From Bacillota bacterium (GTDB lineage: Bacteria > Bacillota > Clostridia > Christensenellales > Aristaeellaceae): a DNA stretch of 64,000 nt. The notes under the pieces were generated by a model that saw only the letters and a list, made by a program, of their open reading frames with translations, ran no database searches and had not been told where the DNA came from. Position numbers and translations under genes: made by a program. Each line of letters begins with the position of its first letter. Position 1 is the first letter of the stretch. Of this stretch, positions 59,642 through 64,000 are shown one piece after another. The stretch covers positions 1-64,000 of the forward strand of contig JAEZQK010000079.1 of NCBI GenBank assembly GCA_023413135.1, written 5' to 3'.

Positions 59642-62600
59642 ATGAACCGAAAGTTTCTCTTCTACTTGATATGCTGCTTCTCTCTGGCGCTCATGCTGCC
59701 GCTGACAGGTGCCTTAGGCGCGGCAGAAGAAGAAAACCTGTTGGAGAACGGAAGCTTTGAAATGCTGGAAGCTTCCGGGCTGCCGGCGGGATGGTTTACG
59801 GAAGCTTATATCAACACGCCGGGATATACGGAATACAGCGTATCAGGCGGGGCCAGGGATGGTCAAAACGCCGTACTGGTGGAAAATTTCGGTGCCAACG
59901 ACGCCAGGTTTGCCCAGATCGTTTCCGTGGAACCGAGCGCCGTTTACAAGCTCAACGGGTTTGTGCATACCGAAGGCATCCCCGACGCCGGCATGGGGGC
60001 CAACCTGTCTGTGGCCAACGTATATGTGTTTTCCGACAGCGTTTACGGAACGCAGGCCGGATGGCAGGAATTGACGCTTTACGGGCGGACGGGGCCTGAC
60101 CAGAATACCATCACCGTATTTGCGCGTCTTGGCGGGTACAGCGGCGAAAGCGAGGGTAAGGCATATTTTGATGATATCCGCCTTACAAAGGTAACGGGTG
60201 CGGTCCCCTCCGGTGCGTTTGTGACGGACTGGTTCAAATCGGAGGTGCCGCAGCAATCTTTTGACGATGGATATGAGGAGGAGGGTGTGGCGGATCCTGC
60301 CTGGCCGCATCTGATTCTGCTATCCCTGCTCCTCCTTGTGTTGGCGCTTATTTTGGTGCCTTACCTGCAACAGGAAACGGCGGCGCCGCGGCTGAAAAGG
60401 GAGCCGGAGGGAAGGACTTCGCTTCTTGTAGCGCTTGCGTTGCTGGCCGCCTTTGTGCTGCGGATCATTCTGGCGGTGAAAATATACGGCTATGCGGTGG
60501 ATATCGGCTGCTTCCTTAGCTGGAGCGGCACCATGGCTGAGGTGGGGCCGGTACAGTTTTATCCTGAAAGCGGCTTTGCGGATTATCCGCCCGGTTATCT
60601 GTACGTGCTGTGGATCAACGGTCTTTTTGCCAATCGCTTTGGCCCGCTAAGCCAAGGAATGCAGCTACTGAATATAAAGATCGTGCCCATCCTGGCGGAT
60701 ATGGCCGGATGCATCCTCCTTTTCTGCGCCGGAAAAAAAGCGCTGCCGGTAAAGGCTGCAGCCGCCATGGCGGTGCTGTATGCCATGAACCCCGCGTCTA
60801 TTATTAACGGCGCGGCCTGGGGCCAGGTGGACAGCGTGCTGGCCTTGGGGCTTTTGGCTGTGGTGATTTACGCGCTTAACCATAAGTGGGAAAAAGCGCT
60901 GCCCATGTACATGCTGTGCGTTTTGATCAAACCCCAGGCGCTGATGCTTGGTCCCTTGGGCCTGACAGCCCTGCTTATGGATATTTTCAGCGAAAAGGAA
61001 AAAAGGCCCTGGAGGCAGGTGGGCTTTGGTCTTATATGGTCTGCGCTGGTGGCGGCTATCATAGTGGTACCCTTTACAATTGCGCAGCCGGCAGGCTGGA
61101 TCATAGATTTGTATATAAAAACACTGGGTTCCTATCCCTTTCCATCGGTGAATACCACGAACCTCTATTATCTGGTGGGGGAGAACTGGGGAGCCCTGGA
61201 CGCTACGGCGAATCTGGCCATCCCCCTTGGGATGGCGCTGATCACCGGTGCTCTGGCTTTCTGGCAGTTTGCGACGGTTAATAGGCGCAAGGGGAATACT
61301 TTTGAGAAATATGGGCAACTCGCTTTTTATGCGTTTGCCTTTGTAGCCTTCCTTGTCTTTGCGGCAATAGGCATGAATTATGCCGCATTAGGTACGGCGC
61401 TGATGGCCCTTACGATCCTGTGGACGGTTTTGACCTATGTCAGGGGGAGAAACATAAACCATCTTCCCCTGCTGGGCGGCATTCTGTATATCGGCCTGTA
61501 TGTTCTGGGAATCAAGATGCACGAGCGCTATCTATTCCCGGCGCTGCTTTTACTGTCGGTTGCATACCTGAAAAAGAGGGATTGGCGTATCCTGCTTTTG
61601 CTGGCAGGCTTTTCGGTCACTACGTTTATCAATGTGGGTATTGTGCTGGACAACAGCATCCGCCTTGGCAGCGAAATGGGGCACTTAAGGCCCGATACCC
61701 ACGTGTTGAGCATGATTCTCTCCAGCCTGAATCTGGCGCTTTGCTTCTTTGCCTTCTATACGGGGGAAGTGCTCTGCGCCGGGGACCGGGCGGAACGCCA
61801 TATAGCTCGCCTGTTTGGGAAAGCCGATAAGGTTGTTGGGGAAATCCGAAGGAAAGCCGCGCTGCTTTCCCCACGTGATGCAAGGCTTCACCTGACACAG
61901 CTGGATATGCTCCTGCTCGCGGGCATCACTCTGGCGTATGCGGTGGTGGCCTTCTGGAACCTGGGAAGTCTCAAAGCACCGCAGACCGCCTGGATATCCA
62001 CCAAGGCGGGGGAGCAGGTGGTATTGGACCTGGGCGCGGAAAAAAGCTTTCAGATGCTGTATTACGGCGGCATCAACCACAACGATTTCTCCGTGGCGGT
62101 GAGCTTGGACGGCGAAAGCTGGTCGGAGGAATACCCTGCCCGCATGCAGGAGGGAAACTGCTTCCAGTGGCAGTACGTGGTACATACCAACCAGGTGGGT
62201 GAGTCCGTATCCTATACCAGCACCCCCAGGGACCTTTCGGGTAGGTTTCTGCGGGTGACAGCGTCTAATATCAGCCTTAACCTGAGTGAAATACTGCTGC
62301 GCACATCGGATAAGCAGGTATTGCCCGTTACCGTCTCTGCCCATACGGGCAATAACCCGGGCTCCAGCCTGAACGCGCCTGCCCAGAATTTGCTGGATGA
62401 ACAGGACACCTTGGAGGGCGAGCCCGGCTGGTATACGGGCACCTATTTTGATGAGATCTACCATGCCCGCACCGCGTATGAGCATGCCAACAACATTCAT
62501 CCCTACGAGACGTCGCACCCGCCTCTTGGCAAGGTGATGATGAGCTGGGCCGTGATGGCCTTTGGCATGACGCCTTTTGGCTGGCGGTTCGCCGGGGCGC

Positions 62601-63757
62601 TGGCGGGGGTATTGATGCTGCCGGCCATGTACCTTTTAGGCAAGCAGGTGACACGCCGCACCGACCTGGCCGCCGCCGCCATGCTGCTGATGACCTTTGA
62701 CCTGATGCACTTTACACAGACACGGATTGCCACCATCGACAGCTTCCCGGTGCTTTTCATCATGCTGTCGTACCTTTGCATGTTCCGTTATGTACAAATG
62801 GATTTCTGGGGTACGCGTTTTATAAAGACGCTGATCCCCCTCGCCCTTTCCGGCCTGTTCATGGGCCTTGGCATTGCCAGCAAGTGGGTGGGTATCTATG
62901 CGGGGGCAGGCCTGGCCATCCTCTTCTTCTGGAGCTGCTGGCGCCGCCTGATGGAAGCCCACGAAGCGAACAAAATGAAGGGGCAAAAGAAAGGCGTGCC
63001 GGAGGACCGGCGAAAGGCCGTAGCTGCGGCTTTCGAAAAGGGATATATGCGGGTGCTTGTCACCTGCCTGTGCTGCCTCGTCTTTTTCATGGCGGTTCCT
63101 GCCGTTATCTATTACCTTTCCTATATTCCCTATTTTGCCCCCAGCGGCGGGGTAACGGTGGAAAAGATCATAGAGGCCCAAAAGGGCATGCTTTCCTATC
63201 ACAGCACGCCGGGCCTGGGCGCCGATCATCCCTACCAATCTCCCTGGTGGGAATGGCCCCTGATTTTGAAGCCCATGTGGTACTTCAAAGGAAACTATCA
63301 GCCATCAGACATGGGCTCCACCATTTATGCCATGGGCAATCCTGCCGTGTGGTGGACGGGTCTTGCCGCGCTTGTGATCGTGCTTGCCGTATTTGTAAAG
63401 CGCCATATCTGGCGCGGAGGCGGGGAAGGGGTTATACATATCCACACCAAGGGACACGATATCGTGCCGGCCATGATTTTGATCGGTTTTGCCAGCCAGT
63501 ACATGCCCTGGGTGCTGGTGCCCCGCTCCACGTTTATCTATCACTATTTTGCCAGCGTGCCCTTCATCATACTGTGCACGGTGATCAGCTTCCAGTGGCT
63601 GAAGGATAAATGGAAAGCGGGATATGCCCCCCTTCTGTGGACGCTGGTGGCGGTTTCGGCCATTCTGTTCATCGGCTTCTATCCATACGCCAGCGGTGTG
63701 ATCACTTCAAAGGCTTGGTTGGACGCCATGAGGAGGTTCCCCGGGATTTCTTATTGA
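59642..63757 (+). CDS. Giant membrane glycosyltransferase: GT-C (Gpi18-like) fused to protein O-mannosyltransferase-like domain
   Basis: The 1371-residue protein starts at ATG 59642 after AAGGAG. A signal peptide (1-26) precedes a beta-sandwich carbohydrate-binding-like domain (about 30-190, 'NLLENGSFEM'). A first multi-helix GT-C unit (about 220-700) has 'FADYPPGYLYVLWINGLF' and 'KMHERYLFPALL', like Gpi18-type mannosyltransferases. A second beta domain (about 780-890, 'VLDLGAEKSFQMLYYGG') follows. The last unit is PMT-like (about 915-1371) with the DE pair D937-E938 in 'YFDEIYHARTAYEH', then 'SHPPLGK'. Both units should use polyprenyl-phosphate sugars outside the membrane. Acceptors are unknown; surface proteins such as the Thr-rich collagens are one possibility. 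Confidence 0.88.
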   Translation: MNRKFLFYLICCFSLALMLPLTGALGAAEEENLLENGSFEMLEASGLPAGWFTEAYINTPGYTEYSVSGGARDGQNAVLVENFGANDARFAQIVSVEPSAVYKLNGFVHTEGIPDAGMGANLSVANVYVFSDSVYGTQAGWQELTLYGRTGPDQNTITVFARLGGYSGESEGKAYFDDIRLTKVTGAVPSGAFVTDWFKSEVPQQSFDDGYEEEGVADPAWPHLILLSLLLLVLALILVPYLQQETAAPRLKREPEGRTSLLVALALLAAFVLRIILAVKIYGYAVDIGCFLSWSGTMAEVGPVQFYPESGFADYPPGYLYVLWINGLFANRFGPLSQGMQLLNIKIVPILADMAGCILLFCAGKKALPVKAAAAMAVLYAMNPASIINGAAWGQVDSVLALGLLAVVIYALNHKWEKALPMYMLCVLIKPQALMLGPLGLTALLMDIFSEKEKRPWRQVGFGLIWSALVAAIIVVPFTIAQPAGWIIDLYIKTLGSYPFPSVNTTNLYYLVGENWGALDATANLAIPLGMALITGALAFWQFATVNRRKGNTFEKYGQLAFYAFAFVAFLVFAAIGMNYAALGTALMALTILWTVLTYVRGRNINHLPLLGGILYIGLYVLGIKMHERYLFPALLLLSVAYLKKRDWRILLLLAGFSVTTFINVGIVLDNSIRLGSEMGHLRPDTHVLSMILSSLNLALCFFAFYTGEVLCAGDRAERHIARLFGKADKVVGEIRRKAALLSPRDARLHLTQLDMLLLAGITLAYAVVAFWNLGSLKAPQTAWISTKAGEQVVLDLGAEKSFQMLYYGGINHNDFSVAVSLDGESWSEEYPARMQEGNCFQWQYVVHTNQVGESVSYTSTPRDLSGRFLRVTASNISLNLSEILLRTSDKQVLPVTVSAHTGNNPGSSLNAPAQNLLDEQDTLEGEPGWYTGTYFDEIYHARTAYEHANNIHPYETSHPPLGKVMMSWAVMAFGMTPFGWRFAGALAGVLMLPAMYLLGKQVTRRTDLAAAAMLLMTFDLMHFTQTRIATIDSFPVLFIMLSYLCMFRYVQMDFWGTRFIKTLIPLALSGLFMGLGIASKWVGIYAGAGLAILFFWSCWRRLMEAHEANKMKGQKKGVPEDRRKAVAAAFEKGYMRVLVTCLCCLVFFMAVPAVIYYLSYIPYFAPSGGVTVEKIIEAQKGMLSYHSTPGLGADHPYQSPWWEWPLILKPMWYFKGNYQPSDMGSTIYAMGNPAVWWTGLAALVIVLAVFVKRHIWRGGGEGVIHIHTKGHDIVPAMILIGFASQYMPWVLVPRSTFIYHYFASVPFIILCTVISFQWLKDKWKAGYAPLLWTLVAVSAILFIGFYPYASGVITSKAWLDAMRRFPGISY

Positions 63758-63784
63758 TACAATGGATGCAAAGGAGACGGAGCC

Positions 63785-64000
63785 ATGCTTTCCCAAACCC
63801 TGGGCTATGGCTTGAGCGGTGTGGACGGCTTTGCCGTGAAGGTGGAGGTGTTTATCACCAACGGGCTTCCGGCGCTGGATGTGGTGGGCCTGCCTGATGC
63901 CTCGGTCAAGGAAAGCCGGGATCGGGTACGGGCCGCCATCATGAACAGCGGCTTTCACATGCCCGTGGCCAGGGTGACGGTAAATTTGGCTCCCGCTGAT
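63785..64000 (+). CDS. YifB/ComM family Mg-chelatase-like ATPase (3' truncated)
   Basis: The first 72 residues are present; the gene runs off the window. 'LGYGLSGVDGFAVKVEVFITNGLPALDVVGLPDASVKESRDRVRAA' is the highly conserved N-terminal domain of YifB/ComM proteins. The AAA+ core lies outside. In related species the gene sits beside rnhB and yraN, ahead of dprA. ComM promotes branch migration during natural transformation in Gram-negative bacteria; the Clostridial role is less certain. Confidence 0.92.
   Translation, partial: MLSQTLGYGLSGVDGFAVKVEVFITNGLPALDVVGLPDASVKESRDRVRAAIMNSGFHMPVARVTVNLAPAD

Overview
The window looks like chromosomal DNA of an anaerobic, probably spore-forming member of the Bacillota (class Clostridia). 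The grounds are strong AGGAGG-type ribosome sites, TTGACA/TATAAT promoters, a rbgA-rnhB-yraN-yifB block, BceRS-BceAB and YesM/YesN-type regulators, DUF4179/DUF4367-type anti-sigma proteins and BclA-like collagen proteins. By eye the GC content is mid-50s, with one clearly AT-richer stretch (about 51580-54560). I see no rRNA, transposase, integrase, phage module or CRISPR array.

Layout. 1-5873: two collagen-like surface proteins (the first cut by the window edge) and two TPR-tailed GT2 glycosyltransferases, with a duplicated 60-bp leader and a MITE-like palindrome. 5891-11412: a structured non-coding RNA with its own promoter and terminator, then an ABC/DUF1854/ABC operon of the cyanophycin-associated type. 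11490-14761: sigma/anti-sigma pair and a membrane M28 peptidase. 15095-23052: cellobiose phosphorylase, a frameshifted L-lactate dehydrogenase, a glycosyltransferase, an EamA transporter and a secreted propeller/solute-binding fusion. 23062-27700: peptide-antibiotic detoxification module (BceRS and BceAB type). 28006-38492: furanose/pentose ABC importer (YtfQ-YtfR-YtfT-YjfF type), a facing operon of sensor binding lipoprotein, YesM-like kinase and AraC-type regulator, and L-arabinose isomerase. 38722-40356: two conserved proteins. 40421-40906: tRNA operon Arg-His-Gln-Lys. 41037-41765: toxin-antitoxin pair, both genes frameshifted.

42377-51404 is the most unusual region: an ECF-like sigma factor with a hydrophobic tail, a membrane anti-sigma-like protein, four tandem paralogous secreted proteins of about 380 residues, two membrane proteins and an ABC ATPase. 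Most junctions from the second paralog on overlap or are closely coupled, and the first two paralogs carry copies of the same leader with a possible ECF promoter. I recognise no described system with this layout. 51615-57477 holds a MEDS-type hybrid sensor kinase in AT-rich DNA, a DUF3048 protein and a third sigma/anti-sigma pair. 57673-64000 is the housekeeping block rbgA-rnhB-yraN, a giant GT-C fusion protein and the start of a yifB/comM-type gene.

Four genes (ldh, antitoxin, toxin, third paralog) are each broken by what looks like one missing A in an A-run of the coding strand. This shared pattern suggests homopolymer under-calling in the assembly at least as much as true gene decay.
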